Assembly: GCF_037975245.1 (NCBI RefSeq)
Contig: NC_092583.1
Span: 14,423,264 to 14,487,263, forward strand
Direction: 5' to 3'
Origin: Apostichopus japonicus
Lineage: Eukaryota > Echinodermata > Holothuroidea > Aspidochirotida > Stichopodidae
DNA length: 64,000 nt
Positions 1 to 20,100 of the stretch are shown here, in pieces. The notes beneath the pieces were generated by a model, which had not been told where the DNA came from, searched no databases, and saw only the letters and a list, made by a program, of their open reading frames with translations. Position 1 is the first letter of the stretch. Each line of letters starts with the position of its first letter. Made by a program: the position numbers and the translations under genes.

Positions 1-1436
<1,436 letters not shown>

Positions 1437-2329
1437 ATTTTTCAATGGATATTGATTTCGTCTACTGTTCTACGTTTTAAGGGCCTTCTAAGCATCAGTT
1501 AGATGTAATTATGCCCTAACTGACATGTTAAAACCGTGCTTAGAACAGCCTTTATACTGCAGTATAGAACTACAGGCTATGTGCTTGAGTTATATACAGA
1601 AGACTGCCAGAGACTACATGCATGACACATTTCTCGTCGGGGTTCAACGATTTATGGCAATTTTTCCCATAATTCGAGGACCCATCGTTTATCAATCGTA
1701 AAATCGGTACGTTAGTATATATGTCTTCTTCTGAATGACTTATCTCGGAGAAAATTGATGGCTGAAAAATTGAAAATACATCGATGTTATTTCTGTCTGC
1801 CTTCTGTGCCTTGAGCTTGACACAACACTGAAACGACTCTGTAAGAATTCACGAATCGCACGACCAGATAGATATTCGTTAACATGCTAGGTAATCGCTA
1901 CATTAAATGCTAGAGCGATATAAGGGCTTTTGCGTCAGTGCGCAAAGAGCTCCAACTTATACAGAGTGAAAGGGAGGGACTGGACCGCGGATCAATAATT
2001 ACCTACATACTGTTCTTGTCCATTTGACCGCTGACACACTGTTAAACGTCTCCATCTTGTCATGATATGACGGGACCAAATGATTTTGTGTGGCACCTTC
2101 GCCGCTGTAACTTGGCATCTGTTGTGGGGACAGTTCTATGCTCACGTCCACTGCGCATGTAATGAAACGCGCCAAAGGCGATATCCTTGAACTCAGCGCG
2201 ATAACGCACGTGTCCCATAAAGATCAGCGCATAAGTTTTGAAAATAACTACATGATCGTATAGTCTAGCTATTGATTTGGCTTTTTGTATTAAATATCTT
2301 TATACTAATCATGTTCCAAGGATATAATT
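1437..2329. promoter_or_regulatory. Divergent promoter region between SOSS-B and the membrane-protein gene
   Basis: This spacer of about 0.9 kb separates two start codons pointing away from each other, so it probably holds both 5' UTRs and promoters. Visible motifs are an E2F-like GCGCCAAA at 2169-2176 and a palindromic CACGTG E-box at 2207-2212, in a CpG-containing stretch close to the plus-strand gene. There is no clear TATA box. The motif calls are string matches only; function is inferred from position. Confidence 0.35.
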
Positions 2330-6050
<3,721 letters not shown>

Positions 6051-9000
6051 TATGTTCAGAACTAATTGAGTTCAATATCCTTTACCCTGGTATTCAAAGT
6101 GGGGTGGGGGGGGGGGGGTCGCGACCATTGACAGGGCGGTAAAAAGATTTGGAGATTTACTGAATGTCCCAAAGTTGCTTGTTTTGACCAGCCCCCCATT
6201 TTGCAACTAAGCATCCTTAACCAAATACATCTTTTCTCAAAGCGGAAGAGATATAGGAATGGGGAAGGGATAGACCTACCTCTTCCCGGCAGTAGACTCC
6301 TGCCCAGGCCACTACAACCGCCACTGGCCTTGAGGATGAGATGCATGATGAAGGTGAAAATGGGGGTGAAGAGGGGGCAAAGCTTTCAGAAACAGTAGCG
6401 CTTTATGATACATTCATGAGAGGAAGAGAGGATGAGAGGGGATGGGGTGTTACTTGTTGAGTCAGGGAGTACAATTTGCAACAACAACGGGGGAGAGATA
6501 CACTAATCGCCTTTAAGAAATTTTGTTGACAAATTATGCAAAATGGCTTATACGTGGTTCATTTCTTCGCTAGGATTATCACGGCGTAGAATGCTAATTC
6601 TTAGTTTTAAAAGGATACTTTAGAGCTTAAAAAGGCCAATTAAGCTTGCTGTAATCGAATCCGATTTAATTATACTTATATGCTTTGTTCCGCTTCTTAT
6701 TTTGCAAGTAAGGAGGATTATAATTACTACACGTATACGCGACGATCGACCGCATTAAAAAATAATGGAAGACATCGTTAATCAAACTAGCGGCTGTTTT
6801 TAGTCTAATTGGGCGTTCTCTGGTATAATTTTTCATATTATTTACTACTATACTTCATCGTGTCAAGTTTATAATCTTTGCATATATGTATGACTTTTTA
6901 TTCTTCGTTTGGTTCAATCTTGATGATATTGAAGAAATATATACCATAACATAATTAAGTTCGAGCGCCGTCTTCTCATTTCTGAAATTAAGGGCGAAAG
7001 TAGGAGGAATTGCTTCATGAGTAATGAAACGACGCGTTGAATTCATCATTAATACTCCGATAAGGACAGATTACTTAAAATATTATTTTCACGATAAAAA
7101 TATCTGCTAGAAATTTGCTTCATAACATTGAGAGGGAGGGGGAGGGGGTGTTGGGAGGGAGTCGTTTAGTCGATGGACCTTTTCACACTCAGTGGGGAAG
7201 AACCAGACCACTTCTTCATACCAGGGACGTCCTCAGGCACGGATCCAAGGGTGTGGGGTGCCCCCCCCCTCGCCCATTTAACATCAAGTATTCATTAGAA
7301 CAAACTTGCGTTTAGACCCAATTTCATTGTCTAAACTGTTAATTCTTTCTAAAGGGAGGACCCTCAGAGTCCCATCCACCCCCTCTATATGCAAGTCGAC
7401 TTTAACGACCACAGTCATTTATAAAATCCTGGATACGCCCTGTGGTATTTCATGCCGCTACCTATATGTAAGTTTAGGGGTTAGTCGGGAATTTAGAATC
7501 CGCCCCCCCCCCCTGCCCGCCCACTATTGCAATGTGCACGTCACTGGAGTGTGGTCGAATAAATTGTAACATAACCGTGATCGACACTGACGTTGCTACC
7601 AAATTTGAGTATACGTTCTCCCATACTCTTTCTGTGTTGGGGTTTAACGTGGTATAGATTCCCGGGTAAATTTCTACATTAAAACAAAGCTCTGACTACA
7701 TTCGCTCCCAACCTACATTTCCATTTTTTCAGCCGCGGACTGGAGGCCGCAAACTGGGTTCGCTTCCTGCTAGATATGTCACACAGAACGGTTTTGTTTT
7801 CCCTTGTTAATTGCATTTCATGGTAATGTTATTTTAGTACTTGTATCAGAAACACCACAACTTAGAACTTACAGTATCATCAACATGGGGTACACAAAAG
7901 GGGTCAACATTTAACAGGAAATTTAGCGAGGCAGCACAGGGTGACTTGTTAAATCCTTCAAAGAGACATGAATGGCCACACTGTCATGGTGGTTGACAAA
8001 ATGTATCTTACAGGGAATTGTTTTCCTTTTCTTTCGTTTTTCTTGTCTTTTATTAAAAAAAAAAAAAATTAATTTGTATGAGAATATCAATGTAATGACT
8101 AGAAATTTCTGCACCTTTGAATACAAAAAAAAAAAAAAAAACCACACACACACAAATATTAATCACCCTACACAATCACCATTATTACTATTACTATTAT
8201 TATATTAAATATCACCCCACGTTTTTTTTTTCAATTCTAGTAGAATCGTTTAAACTTTTTGAGAATTTCAATGAACTCCTGCTCGTTACCATAAAACAGT
8301 CTATGAAATGTTTGCAAAAACTGGGAGCTTGTTCCTTTAAGTAACTGCTTTTAACCGATAACTAACGGATGTTATTATGCTTTGAGACTTTTGAGGGGGG
8401 GGGGGGGGGTACAAGAGCAAACAAGAAGAGCCATGAGCATTTGTCTCTAGATATCAGCCTAAGGGTGACGCTGAGGCACAAAGCAATAGCTATAACAACA
8501 AGAAAGCATACCGCTTCATTAATTGGAAGAAACAAAGCAAACTACAAGAAATGACAGAGAGGTCGAAATGGTTCGGTTTCTACGAGTCTCTTTGAATATA
8601 TTGCCTTTTAACTGTTCTTTTCATGTGTCAAACTGTTACAGAGTAATTGGAAAAATGATTTCAACATAATATATTATTACGCAATTAGCTTTCAACAATT
8701 CAGCTTTATCATTCAAAGATCATCTTTATTACCACAGACAGATAAATGTACTTCTTTTAAGGAAAGTTACCTAAGTTAAGAGCCTGGGCACTAAACAACA
8801 GATCCACTCTCAACACCCCAGTCCCATTGCCTCGAAACTATTGTGACCGTGTGATGGTGAAGATGTTACGTCAAATGTGAATCACGAGTCCCTTGGAAAG
8901 AGTACAGTGAGTACACATGATCGTATCAGGATGTTATCCCAAAGTTACCAAATTTATAGTTTTACTCCAACAGGCTCTGAAAGACACTTCTAAGATGGGG

Positions 9001-11195
9001 GCGGAATAGTTAGGTCAAAGGTCATTAGCCCAAAATATGCTAGAAAGGCCAATAATGGTCACACATGCTCAACCTTCAACACTCCTTTCACTGCCACACT
9101 CTTAACATTGTTCCTCGCTGGGATATTTAAATCCCTAATTGGATGATCTAATCCCTTATTCCTGGGATTAAACCGGAGTGTCAGTACATCCACAAAGGTC
9201 CTTAAAAACTGTAGACAAGTTAGCGTGTTAAAATTTGGGGACGATACTGATAACTTTCATAACATTATTCAAAATGCAATAACCTTCTCCTCTCTTTTCT
9301 TTCTTTCTTTCTTTCCAATTTTTTTTTTCCAAGACTCATCTATAATTTTTTCACAAATTTTGCACTGCTTCTGTAGTCAAGTTTATGGTGATACACTGTA
9401 GCTTTCAGTAATTCTGGTAGTTCAGTCAGTCACTCTATGTAATTTGCAATAAAACACATCATTTCACCTGATAAGCACCTATAAAACAATTTAAATCAAC
9501 TCTCTGAAAGAAAAAGAGGGTATTTCTTGATTTTATGATTGATTCCAGCCTTATCTACCTGAAACTTATATCTAACTTTTTTCCCGTCCCTACTCATAAA
9601 GATTACTGCCAGCATATCTTGTATTGTCCCGCAAAAAAATTGTATATGGGCCGAACCCAAAATGTCTACTGTAAGAAAGTGACCCCCCCCCAAAAAAAAA
9701 AAAAAATGCCCTTTTGGGGAAGAAAACACAGTTCCACTAAGAATCAATTTCTTCACGGTTAAATTTCATAAAGAATGAAGACCGACATCAATGACCTTCA
9801 AGGCACTTTGTTCAAATGAAAAAAAAATGAAAAAAATATGGAAATGTTTAAATGATGGCAAAGTATGAACAAAAACACAGGAAAAGGTGGAAACAAAATG
9901 ACCACAGCAAGGGCTGAGCCTTACATAAGAAACCGTGAAATATCTCCATCTTTCTAATACGACTTATAATCTTTCAATATTTTCTAAGAAAACTTTGTTA
10001 GTCTCTTATTAAATGAAAGTAGATGTCAAAGTGGAAGGCATACACCGAAACTGTTCAGCAGATGCTCTCCCTTTGTATAATGATAACTCTAAGATATGAA
10101 TATTCATTACATTTATTGATTATCACTTAGCTGATTGGTAGGTTTATGGGAGAAAAAAGTATGTCTGTCTTTGCGGATTTTTGTTTTCCATAGACAAAAT
10201 TGTGGAAATACTATTTCAACAGCCACCATCTTGAAAGTATTTATGCCGCGTGGTTTGGCAACTCTGATGCGATTGCAAACCTTTTTATGTGAGGTATTAA
10301 TGGATTGGACAATTTTGACAAAAGTTCAACAGTAACCTGGTATTTATATGTGTCCATATCAAACAGCTACAATACAACAACATGATTACATAATATTACC
10401 TTATACCAATCCAGCTGCAAATATACAGAGATGTTCAAAAAAATTCATCTTTTTTTGCATCTTATCTTTACATTCTACGTCATCTAGAATCCCAAACTAT
10501 TCTACATTTCCAAAATAAGAAATTGCATGATAAGATTCTTCGCCCCCCCCCTTTTTTTTCCTGTTCCAGATTAAACAGGAACATCTGCAAAGATATACTC
10601 CAAAGAGAATAATGACTTTCTTTTTATGGACAAATCTCAGCTTAGGAGGTATCAAAATAAAATTCTTTGAAAAGAACGAGTAATACCTAAACCATCACCA
10701 AATATATTTTACTATTGGTGAGGACCTTGTGCAACTTCAACAGAATTGCGACACCAACTGAAAGGCTCAGCATTTAATACCAATAAAATATGCTTGTAAA
10801 AGATTGCTTGCTTTCAATAATTGTTTATCAACCCCAACCCCCCCCCCCCCACCCTTCCTCATCCATGGTATATGCAATGACACTTTCACTTTAAAGTTAA
10901 AGAGGTAAGCTCATATTGACTTTCAATTTATCCAGTTATATTCCACAATGATTCTTACCATTTCCCCATCATTTTCGTTTTTTGGTTTTCTTTTCTTCAA
11001 AAATGTTAACGAGAAAACTCTCTTACGTAACCCTCTCTCTCTCACAGGTAATTGAATTAATTAAAAAAAAGAAAATGTAAACAAAGTCTGTGGGGTACTT
11101 TTCTACAGCAGAGTGAATTTATAGTAATATCAAAATGTTCTAAGAGTCATCCTTTGACCTCTACAAAGGTAACCTTTGACCTAGACTAGGCCCGC
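6051..11195. other. Intergenic region with no supported gene
   Basis: This is about 5.1 kb between the convergent membrane-protein and ARP3 genes. I find no ORF with a recognisable family, no splice-linked exons and no RNA gene. It holds poly-G/poly-C and poly-A tracts (near 6105, 7260, 7500, 8055, 8125, 8395, 9690, 10840). Minus-strand AATAAA signals lie at 10117-10112 and 8730-8725 and could end a long ARP3 3' UTR. A plus-strand AATAAA at 7559-7564 could serve the upstream gene. None of these ends can be confirmed from sequence alone. Remnants resembling the CAGGnnCGnATCC-type transposon ends occur near 7225 and 7425, too decayed to delimit. Confidence 0.5.
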
Positions 11196-14100
11196 CTATG
11201 TCATCATTCCAAAGACCGGATTGTGTCGGCTGATACTGGGTCCTATCTCGTCATACTGAGCTTTCGTGTGACATGCTCCATAAAATTCAGGCTGAAAAAA
11301 CAAAATGTGAACAAAATGTTACCAACATAGTCAGGACTGCTGATGTCATGTATGCGATCTGAAGAAGGTTTATGTCCATTCGTTGCATTAAAATATAAAC
11401 TATCTACTATTTTAAGTTGAGTACATCCCAATTGTTACAAACGGAGCATGAAAATTTGTATGCTTTGTATGAACTGTAAAAATTAGTGTATCACAATATG
11501 TTAAGATATAAGCTCTAATGGCATTACTACAGCTTCTTGACTTGGTGTTTTGGTTACTTTTTGGTCTTGTTTTATACTATATTCTCATATCAGTAGAGTT
11601 CATTAGCAATAACCGGTTGGATTCCACTTCATTTAGTGGAGTTAAATCCAAAAGTTTGAAAATTCCATTTCCTTTGGATGAACCCTTAAATTTATGCCCA
11701 TCAGTCAATGATGTGTAACAATGTAATGAATATTCATAGTCTTACCGTAGATGCCAGCATACTTCCACCGAACCAGACAGCGTAGCGTTGCATGTGGTGA
11801 GAGATGACCTCTGTTTCGATTGGTTTAGGCTGAGACAGAAATGACAAGAGAAATAAAACAACGTATGAAAAGAAGAGGACATGATTGTACCTCAGATCTT
11901 AAAGGGGAATTGAAGGCAGCACCCAATCATGATCCTAATTGTCGATTTAAATATAAGCTGAACCACTTCTTGATCCCAAGAACTTATCTAAAATTTAGTA
12001 CCGACCTTTTGAAAGTTGAGGATTATAGCTAATTCACATTTCAATTGTGGCCCCCATGTTCCCGGGGTCGCGTCGTTATAAATGTTAATTATCTCAGGTA
12101 GGAAAGGAGTGTGGTTGATATGGTTTTGTAATATTCGTCTTTTGAGTGGGGAAAAACAATTAGAAATGGCTTAATGTCTTGCCTTCAATTCTCCTTTAAG
12201 TTTCAAAAATTTCTGTAGAAAGCTGCTTCGAGTTTCCATAATAACTTCTGCCTCGTAAATATCACAACATCACACATCAAAATCATGGGACAGTCTCAAG
12301 CTTTTCCAAAAGGAACGGCAAAACTTAGCAGTCAGTTTGGAGATACCGATTTACAAAACTCACTGCAGTATTGCAAACAAATACACCACAACTAGGTGTT
12401 TTCTAGCCATGTCTGACCCACATAGCTATCATATACAGTAGTCTTAAAACAACAAACTACCTTTGTTCTGGTTTTGTTTATGGTTGATAAACAGGCGCGT
12501 ATCCAGGATTTTCTAACCCGGGGGGCGCGAATTACTATCTAAGCGGAGCGCCACCATCGGTTGGCGCGCAGCGTACAAGAAAATTTCTGGTTTTGATACC
12601 CCCCAGATCACCGGAAATAGCACTTCTCGGGCTTGAAAATGAGCAACCAGATGTAGACTTTTGCCTGAGAACCAAGTATTTCCCCAAAGTTTTTTCCATC
12701 CATAACCTTTTTGAAGATTGTCACCAGTCACACATCATGTTCGACCTGATTGCATGTCCTATGGATCATTGCTTTTGTAGGTGATTGTACGTCACGGCCC
12801 ACAATATCCGAAAGCCCCACTTTTGAAGGTTTTAAGCCCATTATTTGTTGAGAATTTGAAAATTCAGATTTCTCGTGAATAAAATCACTTGAAAACATAC
12901 CCATAATGTTGCACAAAATTCAATCTATGGACAAGCAATATAGAAAAACCTCCTTGAACCCCTAACAAACAGGTCAAAGTTGCACGAGTAGAGGAAAGTA
13001 TGATGAAGAATGTTGGTGAGGAAATTTTGGAAAATTCTGACACAGTTAATTTATTGGTGTAGAAATATTGCAACCTCTTATAATGGCTATTATAAAACTT
13101 GGTTGAAGGAAATGAAAAATAGCAGATATTTCCGATATCAGGTTTATCGAAACCGAACACTACACACATAGGCGTAGGTCCCGTAGGAGGCGGTGGCTGC
13201 AGCCCCCCCCCCCCCCCCCCGCAATCAAATTTTCCCCATCTTTTTCGGGCACCTACTGAAAGAAAAATAAATAGCAATGAATAGCTTAAAAATGATCTCC
13301 TTGGTAATTAAAATAAAGTTGTAAGCTTGGCCGACATTACTACTGTAAAAGAGAGTTTTGTCATAAATGGATCTGTATGATTTTTCTCCATCTACATAAG
13401 ACAGTTGGTTGTTTACATAGCATCCAGCGGTATACTGTGCAACTTTCACGGACTGTGCGGTACACGATGCCATGCACTGTAATGACCGATGCTTGCTTAT
13501 ATGATATTGGCATTGATATGTTGTACGCGCGCTTAGCGCGCGAAAAATTTTAGCTTTCTTTCGGGCAAGTCATTACAGCCCCCAAATCCAATTGGGCTCC
13601 TACGCCTTCAACTACACACATAGACAGTTTTTGAGGCTGTTCATAGTGGAACATGCATTTCAATGCTTACTGATATGATGTTATATCTGCTATTTGCTTT
13701 ACAAATTCGAACAGGAGTGTAGCGAGTAATTGCCAAGGGAGGGGCGAAGGCTGTAGGCAAACTACCTAAATGTGCTTTTATTAATGTGCTCTTTACTACT
13801 CTGTGTTTACCTTGAGTCTTCCTCCACTCAGCTGTTCACTCAACTTCAAGCGAGCATCGACGATACGTTTCACGTCTCGCTTCAGTCGTCTTCCGAAATC
13901 CCTGAACATGGTAGATCCTCCAGAGAGGACAATATTCTAGATATGAATGAAATGGAAAGAAAAACCTATTTGAGATCTGTAATTAATTGTGGTTTATTTT
14001 CATCGTTCACGTCTAGACTCCATCCATGTTACATTTGCGTTCATGCTCTTGTCATTTGTTGCTTTAAAGCACCGTTTATTGATTATTTTGACCTTCGAAT

Positions 14101-17100
14101 TAGATTCATATAACTTTCGACATTATCAGATTCACTGCTCTTGCTTTGATGAGACCGGCGTATCCAATGGCTCACATTCCTTCTGATAATGAATACATTT
14201 AAAGCAAATTTTTCCCTTTGCATTATAATAATGCCTTTTGCTGTCATGCAAATATATTTGGGTGAATTTTGAATGGCGGCATAACTGAGTTGGGTAGAGT
14301 ACAAAACTTGCAATACTGGGTTCACCGGTACCAATGTCATTCCAGCCAGCTTTTTTTGCTCTTTCAAAATATATTACCATTTCCAAGCCTGTTCTTTCCT
14401 TGTAGTAAAGAAAAACAATCCACAGTTTGTGGTTTTTATGATCTCTAGCTGGCCTATGACGTGATTTGCAATGCTAAAGGTTTCAGGCACAGGCCTCTCT
14501 ATCCATCAACAAGCTACCATACATCATAGGAACAGTACCAACTCCCATCCACGTACCTTATACAATGGTCGCCTTACATCAATCGGACAATTCTGGATGA
14601 CATTGTCCACAATTTCTGAGATTGGGAGAGTGAAATCTGGGTTGGAAAACTGTAAGAGAAAGCCAAATATAGGGATTCAAAATCAAACATGCAAATACAC
14701 ACTGGAGAAATAATTTATCTGTAAACAGATGGGTCCATCAGCAACTACCAAAATGTATAGCATTAGTTGCACATCAAATCCAGCATGGAATCCTGAGGAT
14801 TCCATTCAATCCTGATTTACTTTGGGAGGGGGGAGGAGAGGGAAAGTGGTGAAAACTAAATGGAAGATAAATAAAGCAAGAAAATCACGGTAAAGAAGAA
14901 TACCTCTGGGTGAAAGAAGATCTCTGGTCCAAGGAAGCGCTCATAACCGACATCGACGGCAAACGATTCTTTGGTAATGGCATTAGCGCCCTCGTGTTTC
15001 TTTATCCATTTCACAGGATCTGTGTCGTACTTCTCAAACTCTTTTGAGATGTCAGGACATATGTAACAGTACTTCTCCTGCATAGAAAAAAGAGACAAAG
15101 ATAGTTAGATTTTCGGTCAACAAAAAAAGTTGCCTTCTTAAACCATTTTATTGTTTCTCTGGTTGGTGTAAATCTTGAAAATTCTCTGTTTGTTTGTTGT
15201 CCATTCTTATGTCATAATTCCCAGAATATGAAAAATGAAAATTTGTTGGAATTGACTTTGGCTTAGGAATAGACACAACAGTCCTCGATTTGGACGAACC
15301 TTGATGGCTTTGGCCGTTTCCAGCGACTGTTCTGGTGGAATGCCCAGTTCCCTCTCTCTTAGGAGTTGTTGGATGAAATAGGTAATGTCTCGTCCGGCAA
15401 TGGGTATGTGCTTGATACAGCTTCCGATAACGTAGCCCTCCGCCTGTGAAGGACAGACAAAAGAGTCATTGTTAGAGGAGGAGGACAAGATTAATCCATC
15501 GACACAATTGCAACAAAAAGTAGGATATAATTCTAAAAGGGAAAAAGTTTACTACTACTAATCTCATTTGAAGAGAAACTATTTATGCAAAGCTGCCTTT
15601 GAGGTCATCATTATGACTTGGATATTATTATGTAATAAAAATTTCCAAAAAATGATTAGGTTAGGTCAAAAGTTTTGAAAAAGGTATATAAACTATTAAG
15701 CTTTAAATGAAACAGCAGGTTACAAACATTGAACTTTCCAATGGTTAAGTTTGTACCTTCTTATCAACAACAACATAAAATATAAAAAAACACTGTTAGC
15801 TAGTGTCTTCATAAATACTGTGTGGTGTTTCTCTTACCACTGGTATAACGTGCGTGACACCATCCCCACTGTCAATCACAGTGCCTGTCAGTGTCCTCTC
15901 TCCTTGCTGACGAGATGTCCAAGAGGCAGCCAGAGCGAGCACAGCCTGGCAAAGAAAACATCGCAATGAAGGCAAAAATAAATAGAAAGAAACAAACCCA
16001 TACCTTCTGGTTAACACTTTCTGATGCGGTTAATTACAAATGCAAGCAGAGAAATCAATGTTCGTTTGTAGTCATTTTACAATGAGTGACAGATTGTGTG
16101 TTGTCCACTGAACGATTACAGAGAGAACACACTACAAGACATAACTTGTGATAACATTTCGTTTTTAACTCTGGACTTGTGAGAATCGTGACATAACTTC
16201 GAGAAAGTTCCATTCCTCAAACAAGTTTCTGTTCGGACAACCGTAATCAGTTTTGGCCGTTTTCCAGAGGACGTCTAGTTGTTAACATTAAATTTCAGAT
16301 CAAATCAAAAAGTAAAGTCCCCCCAAACAGGTAGAATAATAAATTGGGTATCCCCCTACATCACTTTGGAGATACTGAACTAAAAGAACACTGATGGTAG
16401 GCCTATGTACAATACTACTGGCCCAAGATGGTTCTAATCACCAATCCTACACATCTCTCCTACCATGCTAATATTGGTGTTCTAATCACCAAACCTACAG
16501 ATCTCTCCTACAATGCTAATATTGGTGTTCTAATCACCAATCCTACACATTCTCTCCTATAATGCTAATATTGGTGTTCTATATACCAATCCTACATATC
16601 TCTCCTATAATGCTAATATTGGTGTTCTAATCACCGATCCTACACATCTCTCCTACAATGCTAATATTGGTGTTCTATACACCAATCCTACACATCTCTC
16701 CTACAATGTGACATATTGGTGTTCTAATCACCAATCCTACACATCTCTCCTACAATGTACATATTGGTGTTCTAATCACCAATCCTACACATCTCTCCTA
16801 CATTGTACATATTGGTGTTCTAATCACCAATCCTACACATCTCTCCTACTATGCTAATATTGGTGTTCTATTCACGGATCCTAAACATCTCTCCTATAAT
16901 GCTAATGTTGGTGTTCTATAAACCAATCCTACACATCTCTCCTACAATGTACATATTGGTCATTCCTTGTTATTAAGTAAGACCTGGTCGTCCGAGGAAG
17001 CCTTGAAGATTTTGTTTTAATTTTTGTTTGAATAAAAAGTGAATGTGCACATTAGAATCACAACTTGGTGGCATATGGATTTCTGCCAAAAATGACAAAT

Positions 17101-20100
17101 ATCACACAGGAGGTTAAGCTGAAAGTACAGTTTTAATAAGGTCCACACCAAGGCAAAGGTTTGTAACTTATAACTAATCGATGGTATTCATGTACCTGTA
17201 CTGCAATATATAGACCTGGCACATTGAAAGATTCAAACATTATTTCGGCTAAGTATTCTCTGTTCTCAGGAGTATTCAGAGGCGGTTCCGTCTGAGGAAG
17301 AAAAAATGATATAAATTTGGTATTATTCTTGTTATCGCTTTTACAGAGCCCCATAAAAATGTCATGTGTGACATTTTGTTTTCCTCCAAACAACATTGAT
17401 TATGACAATATCTGGCACCATCGTATTCAAATTGCTTCTTCCATTTTAATTTCATACTACTTATATATTGTTTTTTTCCTGAGGTGAAACTACAGGAAAC
17501 TACCGCTGCATATTAAGCTAGCCATCACGATACACAAATCTGAACCTACAGAGAGATTAACCTGAAACCTGTAAAAAAATTCCTCAAACTTACAGAGTAA
17601 GTAAAACCACACAGTTATCTTTTGGACCATGTAAAAGAGTCGTTACTACAAATGTTTACTTAGTGCGGTGTTGCTGTAGATATTCTTCCTAAAATAGTAC
17701 AGTAAAATAGTACAAGAACAGTACCCCTGACAGAAGTCTGAGAAGGGAGCCGGGGAAGGGGGGGGGGGCAGAATCACAACATCGCTCAGTGGAGTTTAAG
17801 TTGTCACCACTGGTTGTACAATGTCTACGTGGAACTCACTAAGTACAATCACCCCCCTCCCCCCCCCCCCACACACCTTGATGTCAAGGCCCTTAATAAT
17901 ACATATGTAATGTAATACAGGACTAGTTATACACATTCTTTAAACATTACGTTATGTTTTGAATGTAAAAAAATCATTGTTATGTTGTGTGTTCCTGTTT
18001 GAATCAGCCTGCTGAAAGGCATGAAGGAAAGCAAAGAGAAGTCTTTTATCAGACAATTTTTTTTCTTATCTCAAAAAATAAGAAGACAACTTGATTCTTT
18101 AAACTGTTTACCAGCAGAAAGTAATGATCTTCTGGTTCTGCTCTTAAGTACTTGAAGATGACTTGTTCAAGAAAACGCTCCATAAGGTCCCAGTCCTCGA
18201 TGATGCCATGCCTGACTGGATACTATGAAGAATAAGTTATGAATATTAATTGAGTTTTCACTTATAAATTCATATATCTTCAAGAGAGAAATAAAAAAAG
18301 TGTGTAGCTTTTAATGTGGCATTACAAATAGAAGAAGATGAAGACATTACATGACATTATCATGCAGAAAACAATATTCCTTGGGATCAGTTCTGTTAAG
18401 GTACCAATTTTCAAATCACTTGCATTACAATAAACTGTGTTTTTTTCAAAACATTGTCAAGGAGGAAGTTTGACACAAAAAATTAATTAAATTATTATTA
18501 TAAAATTTACAAATTTATTCTCTAACTTACTATATTTGACCACATCAAACTTGAAACACTGCAGTAGATTAACTTTGAAGAAATGTGGACCCTCTTGATA
18601 TTCATCACAAGGAATTTAATAAGTGATTGCTACCACTCGTTCAGATTTAGGACGAGAGTCGTTCTGAAAATATCTCTCGCTGTTACATGAGAGATGTAAT
18701 ATGTGAATGGGTGAATGTGTACTTACTTTACAGGCATAGTTCGGTTTGTCTATGGCCTCATCTCCAATAAAGAAATCTAGATCATCCACACCCTTTCCTA
18801 ACCTCCTCTGACTCCTATCTCCAACTTGAGCAGACTCTTTGATTGCGATCGCTGCAAAGGGGGGGGGGGGGAGGGGAGGGGGAATAATTGAAATTTCATG
18901 ATGAGAGCAAAAAGAAATGAAAATACTATGCATGATATTAATAGCTCATTAAACCTCTTTTAACTCAGAGCTTTGTGTTGATATACACTCACTAATTTAA
19001 CCAAAACAATCACAGAAATGAGAGTTATCAATAGTACAGTAGACTTTCAACAGCTTTTAAAAAGTTATTTCATTGTAGGAATGGTCAACTGAGCTTGCTC
19101 TATAAAGTGTTGTTTCTCATTTTGCTACATTCCAAATGTGAAAATTGTTATTTTCCCTCAGCCCGAAAAAAAGCTAACAAAATGTCACTTAACTATTGAG
19201 GTGCTAAGATTTGGATCAGAACAAAATTATAATGAATGGGAAGGATGCACATACAGTATGAAGAACCTGAAAGCTTTTCCTGTCTCCTACTTGATATTAC
19301 CACACACACTCACACGTATCTATATCATGGGTCACACCATCAAAGATGTCATAGTTTTCAAATACATGGATCAAGAAAAGAACAAATACTGTTTAGTTTC
19401 CTCACCTGATGGAATAATGAACTGTGGCTCTGTGTTTCCTGCAAACCCTAATTTTGTGTACCTGAAAAAAAAATTTAAAAAGTGATTTACATTAACATTA
19501 CAATATATAGCCTAGCAGATTCTTCCCATCATTCTTGAGTCTTTGAAATAATTTCAGAAAGTAGACAAAATGTTTGAGAGAAATTCTTCTCTAGTTCTCC
19601 CAGCTTGGGTTGTGAATGAATTCAATGGATTGCATGAGTTGGCTGTCCTTTCTTAAGTTTAAATGGCTTGATGAATGTTTTGAACATTTATTTTAAGAAT
19701 GGCAATAGGACTAAAGGTTACTGTTGTCGATGTCAGTAATGAATATCACAGCTTCCTCTTATTATGTAGGCTCAATGAAAATGACTTGACAGTGTTACAT
19801 CAAAAGACTACCTTGATATCAACAAATCAATTTGTCTGGGACTAGGCCTAACCTAACTTAGACAATACAGTACCTTAAATTTGGCTAGACTGTTTTGAAG
19901 TTACCTAAGGTTATACTAGGCTAGGACTCTAGGACTAGGAGGTTAGGCTTGTACTGACTATTTACTAAGTACTGTGGAGAGACTAACTACACCTTCAGAG
20001 GGGTTGTCCAGAAATGAAACTAACGTTTATAGTCAAATATTATATTCGAACAAGTCCATTTGACGAACAACTTTACAATGAAATCACTTTGGTAACGGGG

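Noticed and set aside
7200-7450. Another hAT-like element with C-rich interior
   Set aside because: The ends CAGGCACGGATCC and GGATACGCCCTG are only roughly inverted and no flanking duplication is visible.
16420-16965. CRISPR-like array of regularly spaced repeats
   Set aside because: Units are contiguous minisatellite copies without unique spacers, inside a eukaryotic intron.
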